This document shows, piece after piece, positions 51,021 through 58,064 of a stretch of 58,064 bases of DNA. The translations under genes were made by a program, and so were the position numbers. Within the stretch, counting starts at the first letter, position 1. The number at the start of each line of letters is the position of its first letter. The notes below the pieces were generated by a model. The model had not been told where the DNA came from. It made no database searches and worked only from the letters and a program-made list of their open reading frames with translations. Source of the stretch: Mesorhizobium escarrei (GTDB taxonomy: Bacteria; Pseudomonadota; Alphaproteobacteria; Rhizobiales; Rhizobiaceae); contig NZ_CAKXZT010000115.1 in assembly GCF_935825525.1 (NCBI RefSeq), positions 42,651 to 100,714 of the forward strand. Reading direction: 5' to 3'.

Positions 51021-52065
51021 GCGCGGCTCCCTTCGTCAGTTCCTCGGCCATTTCCTGAAGGCGATGGACGGGCAGTTTGCCGGCGGCAGGATCATGGGCA
51101 GCGATCTCGTTTATGAGGTAGAGCGGCCGCCGCTTGGTCTCCATATACATGCGCCCGAGATATTCCCCGAAAATCCCAAGGACCAGAAGCTGGACGCTGC
51201 CGAGGATCAGGACGATTGCGGCCAGGCTGGTCCAGCCGGGCAACACGCTGCCGGCAATCCATGAGAACAGCGTGTAGCCCAGCGCAGCAAGACCGAGAAA
51301 GCCGAAGATCATGCCGAGATGCGAGGCGAACCGCAGGGGCACGATGGAGAAGCTGGTCATCGCATCCATCGCCAGAAGCACCATCTTCTTCAACGGGTAA
51401 TGCGTGGTGCCTGCGAAGCGCTGGTGCCGCTCATAGGCAAAGGCCACCTGCTTCAGGCCGATCCAGCTCACCATGCCGCGAATGAAGCGGTAACGCTCCG
51501 GCATCGCATTGAGATGATCGAGCGCGCGGCGGTTCATCAGGCGAAAGTCCCCGGAATCGAGCGCCATGTCGACGTCGACCATCTTGCGCAGCAGACGGTA
51601 GAACAATGCGGCGGTTGCGCGCTTGAACCAGCCTTCGCCCTGCCGCTTCAGCCGCTGGCCATAGACGACGTCGAACCCCTCATCCATCTTTGCCATCATG
51701 GCCTTGAGCAGTTCCGGCGGGTCCTGGAGGTCGGCATCGAGAATGAGAATGCGCTGGCCGCGGCAAAACTCCAGGCCGGCGCTGAGCGCAATCTGGTGGC
51801 CATAATTTCGGGCGAGGTCTATGCCGACGACGTGGATGTCCTGTTTGGCGAGTTCGAAGATGGCCTCGCGGGTGCCGTCGGTGGCCCCGTCGATGACCAG
51901 CACGATCTCGTAGGAATGCCCCGCCTGTTCACGGCAAACGGCGGTGACGCGCCGGTAAAGTTCGGCGACCCCACCGATTTCATTGTAGCACGGCACGACA
52001 ACCGACAGCGCGACGGCGCGTCGCGCAGCGATTTTCTCTGTATGTGCCAAAAGCCCAGCTCCCAT
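51001..52065 (-). CDS. GT2 family glycosyltransferase, polyprenyl-phosphate type
   Basis: The 354-residue protein has a GT-A domain: ALSVVVPCYNEIGGVAELYRR near residue 18, VIDGATDGTREAI, and the metal-binding ILILDADLQDPPELL. LDSGDFRLMNRRALDHL follows. Two C-terminal transmembrane helices (about 250-315) complete the layout of DPM1/GtrB-like enzymes, which load a sugar onto undecaprenyl phosphate. Downstream genes encode a methyltransferase and a membrane protein that may use the lipid-linked sugar. It starts the operon. Confidence 0.92.
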   Translation of the reverse strand: MGAGLLAHTEKIAARRAVALSVVVPCYNEIGGVAELYRRVTAVCREQAGHSYEIVLVIDGATDGTREAIFELAKQDIHVVGIDLARNYGHQIALSAGLEFCRGQRILILDADLQDPPELLKAMMAKMDEGFDVVYGQRLKRQGEGWFKRATAALFYRLLRKMVDVDMALDSGDFRLMNRRALDHLNAMPERYRFIRGMVSWIGLKQVAFAYERHQRFAGTTHYPLKKMVLLAMDAMTSFSIVPLRFASHLGMIFGFLGLAALGYTLFSWIAGSVLPGWTSLAAIVLILGSVQLLVLGIFGEYLGRMYMETKRRPLYLINEIAAHDPAAGKLPVHRLQEMAEELTKGAARASGRI

Positions 52066-52193
52066 GGTTAGAACGGGAATAGGCCGAATTTGTTAGAAAA
52101 TTGATAAAGGATAGCCCGCCCACAACGCAACCAGGCGAAGCGTGCGAAGCCGATGAGGGGCTTCGAGGGCGGACGCGCCGCCAAGTCGGCGGC

Positions 52194-52376
52194 TCAGCCT
52201 TCGGCCTTGAAGTTCTTCGCTTCCTTCTCGACCTTGGCGCTGTCCTTGCCGTGCTTGCGCATCAGGTCCTTCGCCTGGTTGGGCGAAACGTCGGTAGTCT
52301 CGGCCAGGCGCAGAGCCTCCTTGTCGTCCGGTTGGCGTCTCTTCCGATCGGCCATTGCGGTCCGTTTGTCAGCCAT
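52194..52376 (-). CDS. Small DUF3606-like protein, second copy
   Basis: The 60-residue basic protein (MADKRTAMADRKRRQPDD) contains EALRLAETTDVSPNQAKDLMRKHGKDS. That segment parallels the DUF3606-like LAEEAGITPDQARTLIKRHGTD of the gene just upstream. Its ATG overlaps the TGA of that gene, so they are translated together. Function unknown; such small proteins often belong to general stress regulons in rhizobia. Confidence 0.75.
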   Translation of the reverse strand: MADKRTAMADRKRRQPDDKEALRLAETTDVSPNQAKDLMRKHGKDSAKVEKEAKNFKAEG

Positions 52377-52564
52377 CACAATGCCTTTATGCTCTTGGCG
52401 ATTTCGTTCAGCACCTTGCGGTCAGTGCCGTGGCGCTTGATCAGCGTGCGAGCCTGGTCGGGAGTGATGCCGGCTTCCTCGGCGAGATGCCTCACCTCAT
52501 AGTCTTCGTCGCCGGCTACTTGTGAGCGATCGCGGTTGTCGGTCTTGGTCTTGTCGTCGGGCAT
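52376..52564 (-). CDS. DUF3606 domain protein
   Basis: The 62-residue protein begins MPDDKTKTDNRDRSQVAGDE and continues DYEVRHLAEEAGITPDQARTLIKRHGTD, the usual DUF3606 pattern with the D-Y-E-V-R motif. No catalytic residues are apparent. It is paralogous to the downstream gene, with a TGATG stop-start overlap. The upstream MITE-like element at 52585-52727 lies 20 bp before its start. Confidence 0.82.
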   Translation of the reverse strand: MPDDKTKTDNRDRSQVAGDEDYEVRHLAEEAGITPDQARTLIKRHGTDRKVLNEIAKSIKAL

Positions 52565-52584
52565 GGCAGTTCTCTCCTCACTTA

Positions 52585-52727
52585 GAGACTGTTTGGAAAG
52601 TCTACTCCGGCGGCCATCTGATGGCCTTTTCTGCGCTTCCGGTGCTCACGGACCCAAATGTCCGCTGCGCTCCGGTTCTCGAAACCACCACCATATGAGT
52701 CGCCGGAGCGATTTTCGAAACAGTCTC
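52585..52727. mobile_element. 143-bp MITE-like element with TTA target duplication
   Basis: Near-perfect terminal inverted repeats begin GAGACTGTTTGGAAAG on the left and GAGACTGTTTCGAAAA on the right (reverse strand). The element is flanked on both sides by TTA (52582-52584 and 52728-52730). It encodes nothing. The short length, inverted ends and 3-bp TNA-type target duplication fit a miniature element mobilised by an IS5-family transposase. No transposase is in the window. Confidence 0.8.
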
Positions 52728-52769
52728 TTAGACCTGGAGCATAACGGCGGAGATTTCGTGAGGTTCCTT

Positions 52770-52870
52770 AATGCATTTCGCCCAAAGCTGCGCAGCGGTT
52801 TTGGGACAACGACATGCCTAAAAACAAGAACCAAAAGCGCGTCGCAGCGAACTCTTCAGACGTGACGCGT
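52770..52870. repeat. Intergenic mosaic repeat, family 2
   Basis: This copy has AATGCATTTCGCCCAAAGCTG, GCGCAGCGGTTTTGGGACAACGACATGCC, AACAAGAACC and a degenerate AAAGCGCGTCGCAG / GACGTGACGCGTTT stem. It has the same module order as 39390-39525 and the reverse of 5419-5545. It lies at the 3' end of the DUF982 gene, 43 bp from the MITE-like element. Confidence 0.75.
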
Positions 52871-52871
52871 T

Positions 52872-53132
52872 TCAATGCCGGCCTTCGCGCACAAACACAT
52901 GGGCTTCCTTGGCGGCGGCCGTGAATGCCCGCCGCGCACTGCCAACCGCCCGCCGCTGCTCCATCGCATCCATCATGGCTTTCAAGGCCGCTCGATATTT
53001 CGGCCCGCGCTTTTCGTTTGGCCATTTGTCGACCAGAAGCGAGGCCGCCTGGACCGTTCTCGTCACAGAAAGCGGGCGTCCGGTCCGTTCGCTCTCGATC
53101 GTCACCGGAACGTCGAATTGTTCATCACGCAT
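52872..53132 (-). CDS. DUF982 domain protein
   Basis: The 86-residue protein fits DUF982, a small family found mostly in rhizobia: FDVPVTIESERTGRPLSVTRT, then AASLLVDKWPNEKRGPKYRAAL. It ends in a basic AKEAHVFVREGRH. Function unknown. The ATG at 53132 follows GGAG; upstream in-frame codons were rejected. The stop lies beside the mosaic repeat at 52770-52870. Confidence 0.85.
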   Translation of the reverse strand: MRDEQFDVPVTIESERTGRPLSVTRTVQAASLLVDKWPNEKRGPKYRAALKAMMDAMEQRRAVGSARRAFTAAAKEAHVFVREGRH

Positions 53133-53299
53133 TGCCGCCACTCCTTGACTCCAAGGACAGCAACGGCGCAGCGGAGTTATCCGTTCCGATAGCGAATGGC
53201 GCGATCCATCCCGATCACAATTCATGGTTACTGAGTGGCTTACGTGGCCAGTCTGATTTTAGATAGTGCGCAAGCCAATTGAGGGCCGGGCGATGTGCA

Positions 53300-53530
53300 T
53301 TATCGGCACCGATGGTCGAATACGATCCCCATGGTCCTACCAATTGCGGTCATGACGATAAGCTCGACCAGTTGGTCGTCGCTGTCCGCACAAGCCGGGC
53401 CTGCCCGGCGGATGATATCTATTGCGGCTCTGGTCGATATGGTGTCGCCGGCGCGGAATTTTGAAAGCGCGGATGAAACAAGTTCATGGGCCGGCAAGTC
53501 GACGACAGGCGCTCTCGAAACGACGTTCAT
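53300..53530 (-). CDS. Small hypothetical protein
   Basis: The 76-residue protein starts MNVVSRAPVVDLPAHELVSS and contains a helical segment STRAAIDIIRRAGPACADSDDQ. No family is recognised, though its size, position and AIDIIRRAG helix resemble small rhizobial stress proteins near DUF982 genes. GGAGG precedes the ATG at 53530 at ideal spacing, which supports translation. Confidence 0.6.
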   Translation of the reverse strand: MNVVSRAPVVDLPAHELVSSALSKFRAGDTISTRAAIDIIRRAGPACADSDDQLVELIVMTAIGRTMGIVFDHRCR

Positions 53531-53663
53531 TGGCATCCTCCACCATGAACTCTCTGCCACGAGAATAATACGCCGAATGGCGGTTTTTCGCCAGCGAAAT
53601 TGTGGTCCGACCAGAGGCCAATCGGACACCAATCGGACTGGCACAACTAGCTTTTTGCAGGGC

Positions 53664-54425
53664 TCAGCGCGATGCAGCCGACTTCGATTTCTCTCGGCTC
53701 TTCACAGCTGGCTTGAGCCTTATGCGCATCGCTCCACCCTCGGGATGATCGATCTCAAAGGCATTGGTCTTGCGCACGAGATCGCTCAGCTTGCGAAAGC
53801 CGAAGGTCCTAGGATCGAAGTCCGATGCCAGATTGGCGAGCTGATTGCCGACAATCCCGAGCGGCACCCAGCCATCCTCGGTTCCCATCTGTGAAATGAC
53901 CTTGGTGATGACCGGCGTCGCCGCGCTGGGCGGCTGCAAGGATTTCGCCGGCGCCGCGTCGTTCGCGTTGGCTGTCGCAGTCGGTAGCAGGTTCTCGGTG
54001 TAGACGAACCGGCGGCATGCCTGCCGGAAACTCTCCGGCGTCTTCTGCTCGCCAAATCCATAAACGTCGATGCCGTGCTCCCTGATGCGAGCGGCAAGGC
54101 GGGTGAAATCGCTGTCGGACGACACCAGGCAGAAGCCTTCGAACCGCCCGCTGTGGAGAAGGTCCATGGCATCGATGACGAGCGTGATGTCGGATGCGTT
54201 CTTGCCGGTGGTGTAGGCGAATTGCTGCTGCGGGATGATCGCATGCTTCGACAGCACATCGGCCCATGCCTTCGAGCGAGTGCTGGAGAAATCGCCGTAG
54301 ATGCGACGGACGCTTGCCTCGCCGATCTTGGCGATTTCCTCGAACAAGCCGTCGGCAATCTTGGCCGAAGTATTGTCCGCGTCGATCAGCACTGCAAGCC
54401 GTGGAGAACGTGGTTCGTTTGGCAA
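53664..54425 (-). CDS. NYN domain and OST-HTH/LOTUS protein
   Basis: The 253-residue protein has an N-terminal NYN (LabA/PIN-like) nuclease domain (about 8-145). Acidic active-site residues are visible in RLAVLIDADNTSAKI, SDITLVIDAMDLLHSG and CLVSSDSDFTRLAARIREHG. After an alanine/proline linker, a C-terminal OST-HTH/LOTUS domain follows (about 175-240; ISQMGTEDGWVPLGIVGNQL, FGFRKLSDLVRKTNAFEI). Such proteins are predicted RNA-binding ribonucleases. The target RNA is unknown. It stands alone on the minus strand. Confidence 0.9.
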   Translation of the reverse strand: MPNEPRSPRLAVLIDADNTSAKIADGLFEEIAKIGEASVRRIYGDFSSTRSKAWADVLSKHAIIPQQQFAYTTGKNASDITLVIDAMDLLHSGRFEGFCLVSSDSDFTRLAARIREHGIDVYGFGEQKTPESFRQACRRFVYTENLLPTATANANDAAPAKSLQPPSAATPVITKVISQMGTEDGWVPLGIVGNQLANLASDFDPRTFGFRKLSDLVRKTNAFEIDHPEGGAMRIRLKPAVKSREKSKSAASR

Positions 54426-54509
54426 GGCGAGCCCCTGTTTTGCTTTGCAGCAAATTACATATGATGCAGCGGCGCCATGCGAAACCTTTTATCGAGATGC
54501 GACTGATGT

Positions 54510-54860
54510 CTACTTCTCCCGATACAAGATCATGCCGGCGTGGTGCAGCACGCCGTCGATGAACGTTCCGTCGGCGGTAAAGCCGGTGTCGTCCCAGTAG
54601 TCGATGTGATTTCCCCGGATCTCATAGCGCCCCTGGTATGCGCTGTCACGGCTTCCGCGCGCTTCGTCATAGCGACCGTTTGGAAGCAAGTTGTGGCGGA
54701 TATAGCCATCGGCCGTGACCCACATCCCGACATAGGGGTGGCTTGCCGAAGGTTGGGTAGCGGAATTTTGCGAGTTCATCTGAGCGAGGCCTTTCTGTGC
54801 GGATAAGACGGCCGCGCCGATAAGGAACACGGCAGCGGCAAGTAGAGAAATCTGTTTCAT
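54510..54860 (-). CDS. Atu4866 domain secreted protein
   Basis: The 116-residue protein has a signal peptide (about 1-26, ending GLAQ). The Atu4866 domain follows: YVGMWVTADGYIRHNLLPNGRYDEARG, then GRYEIRGNHIDYWDDTGFTADGTF. The small beta-rich domain is of unknown function. It is the last gene of the SDR-CMD-Atu4866 run, 11 bp after the CMD gene. This association is seen in several Proteobacteria, as far as I recall. Confidence 0.88.
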   Translation of the reverse strand: MKQISLLAAAVFLIGAAVLSAQKGLAQMNSQNSATQPSASHPYVGMWVTADGYIRHNLLPNGRYDEARGSRDSAYQGRYEIRGNHIDYWDDTGFTADGTFIDGVLHHAGMILYREK

Positions 54861-54871
54861 GGGACAGCTCC

Positions 54872-55348
54872 TCAGGGTTGTTTGCCGGGAGCGGCGCGAC
54901 GTTCTGTGAACAGCTCGGAAAGCGTTTGCGATGCTGCGATCGCACGGGGAAATCCGGCCGGGACCGTCACCATGTAGATGACTTCCTTCAGCTCTTGCTC
55001 GGACACGCCGATGTTGAGCGCATAACCGGCATGAATTTTCATGAAGGCAGTCTCACCCATGGCTGCGAATACCGCGACGGCGGCGAGTTGGCGTGTGCGG
55101 CCGTCGAGCCCCGGGCGGGACCAGACGTCGCCGAGCGCATAGCCCTGGGTTGCTCCGGCCAGGAACGGAAACTCCTGTCTCATGCGTTCCAGCGCAGGCT
55201 GCGGAGCGCCATTGTTCAGGCTCCTGACAACGGCGTCGCCGCGTTGCAGCCGCTCTTCCATCGTCTGCGATCTGGCGGTTTGAGGAACCGCGCCGAGCAG
55301 CAACGCGACGGCAATCGCGATGCAGGAATTATCAAAACGAAAATCCAT
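54872..55348 (-). CDS. Carboxymuconolactone decarboxylase family protein, exported
   Basis: The 158-residue protein has a signal peptide (about 1-27, ending ARSQ) before a CMD/AhpD-like fold: GYALGDVWSRPGLDGRTRQLAAVAVFAAMG, then MKIHAGYALNIGVSEQELKEVIYMVTVPAGFP. The conserved histidine is present. The C-x-x-C pair of AhpD peroxidases is absent, so it is not a thiol peroxidase of that kind. It sits between the SDR and Atu4866 genes, 10 bp after the SDR stop. Confidence 0.88.
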   Translation of the reverse strand: MDFRFDNSCIAIAVALLLGAVPQTARSQTMEERLQRGDAVVRSLNNGAPQPALERMRQEFPFLAGATQGYALGDVWSRPGLDGRTRQLAAVAVFAAMGETAFMKIHAGYALNIGVSEQELKEVIYMVTVPAGFPRAIAASQTLSELFTERRAAPGKQP

Positions 55349-55358
55349 TCTTGCCTCC

Positions 55359-56084
55359 CTACTTGCTGGCTGTCGGCCGGATGACGATCTCGTTCACGTC
55401 GACATCGTCCGGCTGTTCGATGGCGAAGCGTACGGCACGGCCGATCGCGTCGGGCTGCAGCGCTATGGCGCGATAGGCCTTCATCGCTTCCACCGCGATC
55501 GGATCGGTGATCGTGTCAGCGAGCTCGCTCTCGACCACGCCGGGATGGATGCAGGTGACGCGGATGTTGTCGTGCTCCTGCCGCAAGCCATCGGAGATGG
55601 CGCGGACAGCGTATTTGGTTGCGCAATAGACCGCGGCTGTCGGCGATACCGAAAGCGCGCCGATGGAGGCGATGTTGACGACATGGCCGGAGCCCCGGGC
55701 CGTCATCTCCGGCAGCACGGCAGCGATGCCGTAGAGCACGCCCTTGAAGTTGACATCGACCATTCGGTCCCATTCATCGACCTTCATCGAGGCCATCAGC
55801 GACAACGGCATGACGCCGGCATTGTTGACGATCACGTCGACGCGCCCCCAGGCCTGGCGCGCCGCCTCGGCAAAGGCGGCGACATCGGCGCGGTCGGTCA
55901 CGTCCAGGCGGCGTGTCATTGCCTCCCCGCCCTTTGCCCTGATCTCTTCTGCGAGGGCGTTCAGCCGATCGGTGCGGCGCGCACCGAGCATGAGCTTTGC
56001 TCCGGCGGCACCGAGCTCCCGGCCGATGGCGGCGCCAATGCCGCTCGAAGCCCCGGTGATGAGCACGACTTTGTTGAGGGACAT
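55359..56084 (-). CDS. SDR family oxidoreductase
   Basis: The 241-residue enzyme is a classical short-chain dehydrogenase. It has the cofactor motif LITGASSGIGAAIGREL (about 7-23), the NNAG motif in VIVNNAGVMPLSL, and the catalytic YxxxK in YCATKYAVRAISDGL with an upstream serine (NIASIGALSVS). The post-glycine sequence ARRTDRLNAL suggests NADP preference. Substrate unknown. It is divergent from a LysR regulator and first of three co-directional genes. The ATG at 56084 follows GGAGACG. Confidence 0.92.
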   Translation of the reverse strand: MSLNKVVLITGASSGIGAAIGRELGAAGAKLMLGARRTDRLNALAEEIRAKGGEAMTRRLDVTDRADVAAFAEAARQAWGRVDVIVNNAGVMPLSLMASMKVDEWDRMVDVNFKGVLYGIAAVLPEMTARGSGHVVNIASIGALSVSPTAAVYCATKYAVRAISDGLRQEHDNIRVTCIHPGVVESELADTITDPIAVEAMKAYRAIALQPDAIGRAVRFAIEQPDDVDVNEIVIRPTASK

Positions 56085-56205
56085 GTTTCGTCTCCGTCTG
56101 GTTGCTGTTGCGAACCGCCATGCAGCGGTTGCCATGAAGATGGATCTGTTTCACTGTTGCGATAAGACGACCATTTGTTCACAGCGTCGAAAGCACAGCT
56201 AACCA

Positions 56206-57096
56206 ATGCAGCCGGATCTCAATGCGCTTGCCGTCTTCGCCCTCGTCGCCGAGGAGCGAAGCTTTCGCGCGGCTGCGGACCGAATGGGCGTCACCCGCTC
56301 GGCGGTGAGCCAGACGATGAAGCGGCTTGAAGAGACGCTCGGTATCGCGCTGGTCCAGCGCACGACGCGAAGCGTCAGCCTTACCGAGGCTGGCGAACGC
56401 CTCTACGCCGAGATAGCGCCCGCCATTGCCGACATGCGCGCGGCAATGGAGAGCACCGGGGACCTGCGCGGGCGTCCGCGCGGGCAGTTGCGGCTCGCCG
56501 TCTCGTCGATCGCCGAGCGCTTTCTTTCAGGGCCGTTCCTGGCGGCCTTTGCCGAAGCCAATCCGGAGGTTCAGATCGACATCACGGTGACGGACGAGGA
56601 ATTCGATATCGTCGCCGAGGGATTCGATGCCGGCGTCAGGCTCGGCGAGGTGATCGAGCAGGACATGATCGCGGTGTCTGTCGCCGGTGACGAGCGGCAG
56701 CTGGCCGTCTGCGCGCCGGCCTATCGCGATCGGTTTGGGGCGCCTTCGCATCCGAAGGAACTCGCTGATCATCGCTGCATTGGCTGGCGCCGCGCCCCGA
56801 AGGTCGCGCCCTATCGTTGGGAATTCGCCGAGGACGGCAAGGAGTTCAGCGTCGCGGTCGCGCCGGAGATCACGACCAACGACATGGCGTTGATGATAAA
56901 GCTCGCCATTGCCGGTGCCGGCATCACTTTCGGCATGGAGGAAAGCTTTCGCCCGTGGATCGGTCGGGGCGAACTGGTGCCGGTTCTCGTCGACTATTGC
57001 CCACGCTTTGCCGGCTTCTACCTGTATTATCCGAGCCGTCGCAACGTCGCGCCGAAGCTGCGCGCCCTTGTCGAACACCTGCGGCGTGCTGGCTAG
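56206..57096 (+). CDS. LysR family transcriptional regulator
   Basis: The 296-residue regulator has an N-terminal HTH (about 5-64; FALVAEERSFRAAADRMGVTRSAVSQTMKRLEETLG) and the LysR substrate-binding domain. The domain has GRPRGQLRLAVSSIAERFLSGP, VQIDITVTDEEFDIVAEGFDAGVRLGE and NDMALMIKLAIAGAGITFGMEE. It is of the subgroup often paired with SDR or quinone reductase genes. Divergent position suggests it controls the SDR-CMD-Atu4866 operon across the 121-bp gap. Confidence 0.93.
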   Translation: MQPDLNALAVFALVAEERSFRAAADRMGVTRSAVSQTMKRLEETLGIALVQRTTRSVSLTEAGERLYAEIAPAIADMRAAMESTGDLRGRPRGQLRLAVSSIAERFLSGPFLAAFAEANPEVQIDITVTDEEFDIVAEGFDAGVRLGEVIEQDMIAVSVAGDERQLAVCAPAYRDRFGAPSHPKELADHRCIGWRRAPKVAPYRWEFAEDGKEFSVAVAPEITTNDMALMIKLAIAGAGITFGMEESFRPWIGRGELVPVLVDYCPRFAGFYLYYPSRRNVAPKLRALVEHLRRAG

Positions 57097-57500
57097 CGTT
57101 TTCCACGCGGACGATCGAACCGAAATCGCTTTCCGGCCGCATCATCCGCTTCGGGACGCGAGATCGTCAAACTCGCTGTGCGCAGCGGCATCTCGATGTT
57201 GCAATTATATTAGTGTGAGCGCATGTTTCCGCCAGCCGGCCGCAAGCCGGTCAGGCCCGGTGGCCAGCCGGTCACCCCCAACAGGCTGCCGGGCCGCCCG
57301 CAATGGCTTGGGTTGCCGGCCCTCTACTTGATGCTGCATGGAAATCCGGCGCTTGAGCCGATCGTCGCCACGGGATCGATGATCGTCGCTGCCAGCCTAA
57401 TGCAAATCAGGTCTGGCCGATTGAGCGGGCGCGGCGGCGCACTCGGGTTGGGCGTGCTATTCATCCGGTAGATATGTCGATCACGCAAAGGGAGGACGAG
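57097..57500. other. Stretch with doubtful short ORF
   Basis: These 404 bp separate the LysR gene from the DUF4440 gene. An ORF at 57223-57471 could encode 82 residues (MFPPAGRKPVRPGGQP, then a hydrophobic LPALYLMLHG). It has no ribosome site and no known family, so I do not call it. No repeat or hairpin was recognised. Confidence 0.4.
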
Positions 57501-57956
57501 ATGAGACCGGTTAAGTCATTCGCATTTGCTGCTGTGCTGCTTCTTTCGTCTGCATTGTCTGCGGCCGCCCAGTCGGCTCGCGAGGACATCGAAGCGGCGC
57601 TGCCGAAATTCACGGACGCCTTCAACAGCGGAAACGCGGCGGCGGTGGGTCAATTGTATACCGAGGACGCTGCCTTGCTGCCGCCCGACGGCAAGCGCAT
57701 CGATGGCCGCAAGGGCGTGGAAGAATTCTGGCAGGGCGCGATCAAAGGCGGGATGAAGAATCTCACCCTGAAGGCGCTGGAAGTGGAAGAGAGCGCGAAC
57801 CTCGCCTACGAAGTTGGCGCATTTACGCTCGATGTGCCGAGCAAAGACGGCGCCCTCTCCACCCTTGCGGGCAAGTACATCGTCGTCTGGAAAAAGGGCG
57901 ACGACGGGACATGGCGCCTGCATCGGGACATCTGGAATTTAGGTGCGGCCCAATAG
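57501..57956 (+). CDS. DUF4440 / SnoaL-like (NTF2 fold) exported protein
   Basis: The 151-residue protein has a signal peptide (about 1-24, ending SAAAQ). The NTF2-like domain follows: EDIEAALPKFTDAFNSGNAAAV, LYTEDAALLPPDGKRIDGRKGVEEFW, and the closing strand KYIVVWKKGDDGTWRLHRDIWN. It is usually annotated as SgcJ/EcaC or DUF4440 family. The function in the periplasm is unknown. The ATG at 57501 follows GGAGGACG, so the upstream M at 57474 was rejected. Confidence 0.88.
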   Translation: MRPVKSFAFAAVLLLSSALSAAAQSAREDIEAALPKFTDAFNSGNAAAVGQLYTEDAALLPPDGKRIDGRKGVEEFWQGAIKGGMKNLTLKALEVEESANLAYEVGAFTLDVPSKDGALSTLAGKYIVVWKKGDDGTWRLHRDIWNLGAAQ

Positions 57957-58064
57957 GGATTGAAATCCAGGCCTCATTGACCGGCTTGGCGAAAGGTGCG
58001 GCGGGTTTTTTGCGTTGGAACAAAGGCTTAGGTAGAAAGTTTGTAACCGGGGCAAAACCGGTGG

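Noticed and set aside
57223..57471. 82-residue plus-strand ORF after the LysR gene
   Set aside because: No ribosome site, low-complexity proline/glycine start and no family; more likely chance in GC-rich DNA.

Overview
The window reads as chromosomal DNA of a GC-rich alphaproteobacterium of the order Hyphomicrobiales (Rhizobiales), most like Mesorhizobium or a close relative. This rests on the lptC-lptA-lptB-rpoN-hpf-ptsN block, sppA-ihfB-lapA, several rhizobial small families (DUF1150, DUF2244, DUF982, DUF3606, Atu4866, IalB) and dispersed rhizobial intergenic palindromes. It is an inference from gene content, not a database match. No rRNA, tRNA, CRISPR array, transposase or prophage gene was recognised.

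Layout. 1-2952 (minus strand): sppA, ihfB, a LapA-domain protein and an ornithine cyclodeaminase-family gene that ends inside an 8-bp repeat array. 3274-8709 (plus): LPS-transport genes lptC-lptA-lptB, then rpoN, hpf and ptsN. 8802-9548 (minus): hsp20 and a DUF1150 gene behind a leader that folds like a ROSE RNA thermometer. 9692-18000: nucleoside hydrolase, LysE exporter, ribokinase-amidase pair, an AraC-type/alkyltransferase fusion, DUF2244, endonuclease III, DUF2214, a YdeI-like protein and a GNAT acetyltransferase. 18032-24248: an IclR regulator divergent from a tripartite tricarboxylate transporter (tctC-tctB-tctA), a class III CoA-transferase and a stand-alone citryl-CoA-lyase-type enzyme. 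Together these look like an uptake, CoA activation and cleavage route for a citrate-like acid. 24224-25153: NUDIX hydrolase and a small secreted protein.

25491-40131 is a cell-surface and secretion region. A CAP-domain protein is encoded upstream of a type I secretion ABC transporter and its HlyD-family adaptor. An 848-bp intergenic region with two strong palindromes follows. Next comes a giant glycine-rich autotransporter (about 2850 residues if repaired, about 29 AQS[VI]GGGGG repeats). It is split over three frames by three apparent single-base losses. An IalB-family periplasmic protein closes the region.

40168-48495 (minus) is a complete high-affinity potassium system with two small extra genes: a 26-residue membrane peptide ahead of kdpF, then kdpF, kdpA, a 76-residue membrane protein, kdpB, kdpC, kdpD and kdpE. 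48742-52065 (minus) encodes a GT2 glycosyltransferase, a methyltransferase and a polytopic membrane protein, probably for surface glycan or lipid modification. 52194-54425 holds small stress-type genes, a 143-bp MITE-like element with a TTA target duplication, and a NYN/OST-HTH protein. 54510-57096 has an Atu4866-CMD-SDR operon divergent from a LysR regulator. A DUF4440/SnoaL-like secreted protein lies near the right edge.

Two mosaic repeat families recur between genes and may act as terminators or RNA-stability elements. The most interesting signals are the frameshifted giant autotransporter, the ROSE-like leader, the extra small kdp genes, the CoA-transferase/citryl-CoA-lyase cassette with its repeated operator-like motif, and the 24-bp perfect palindrome.
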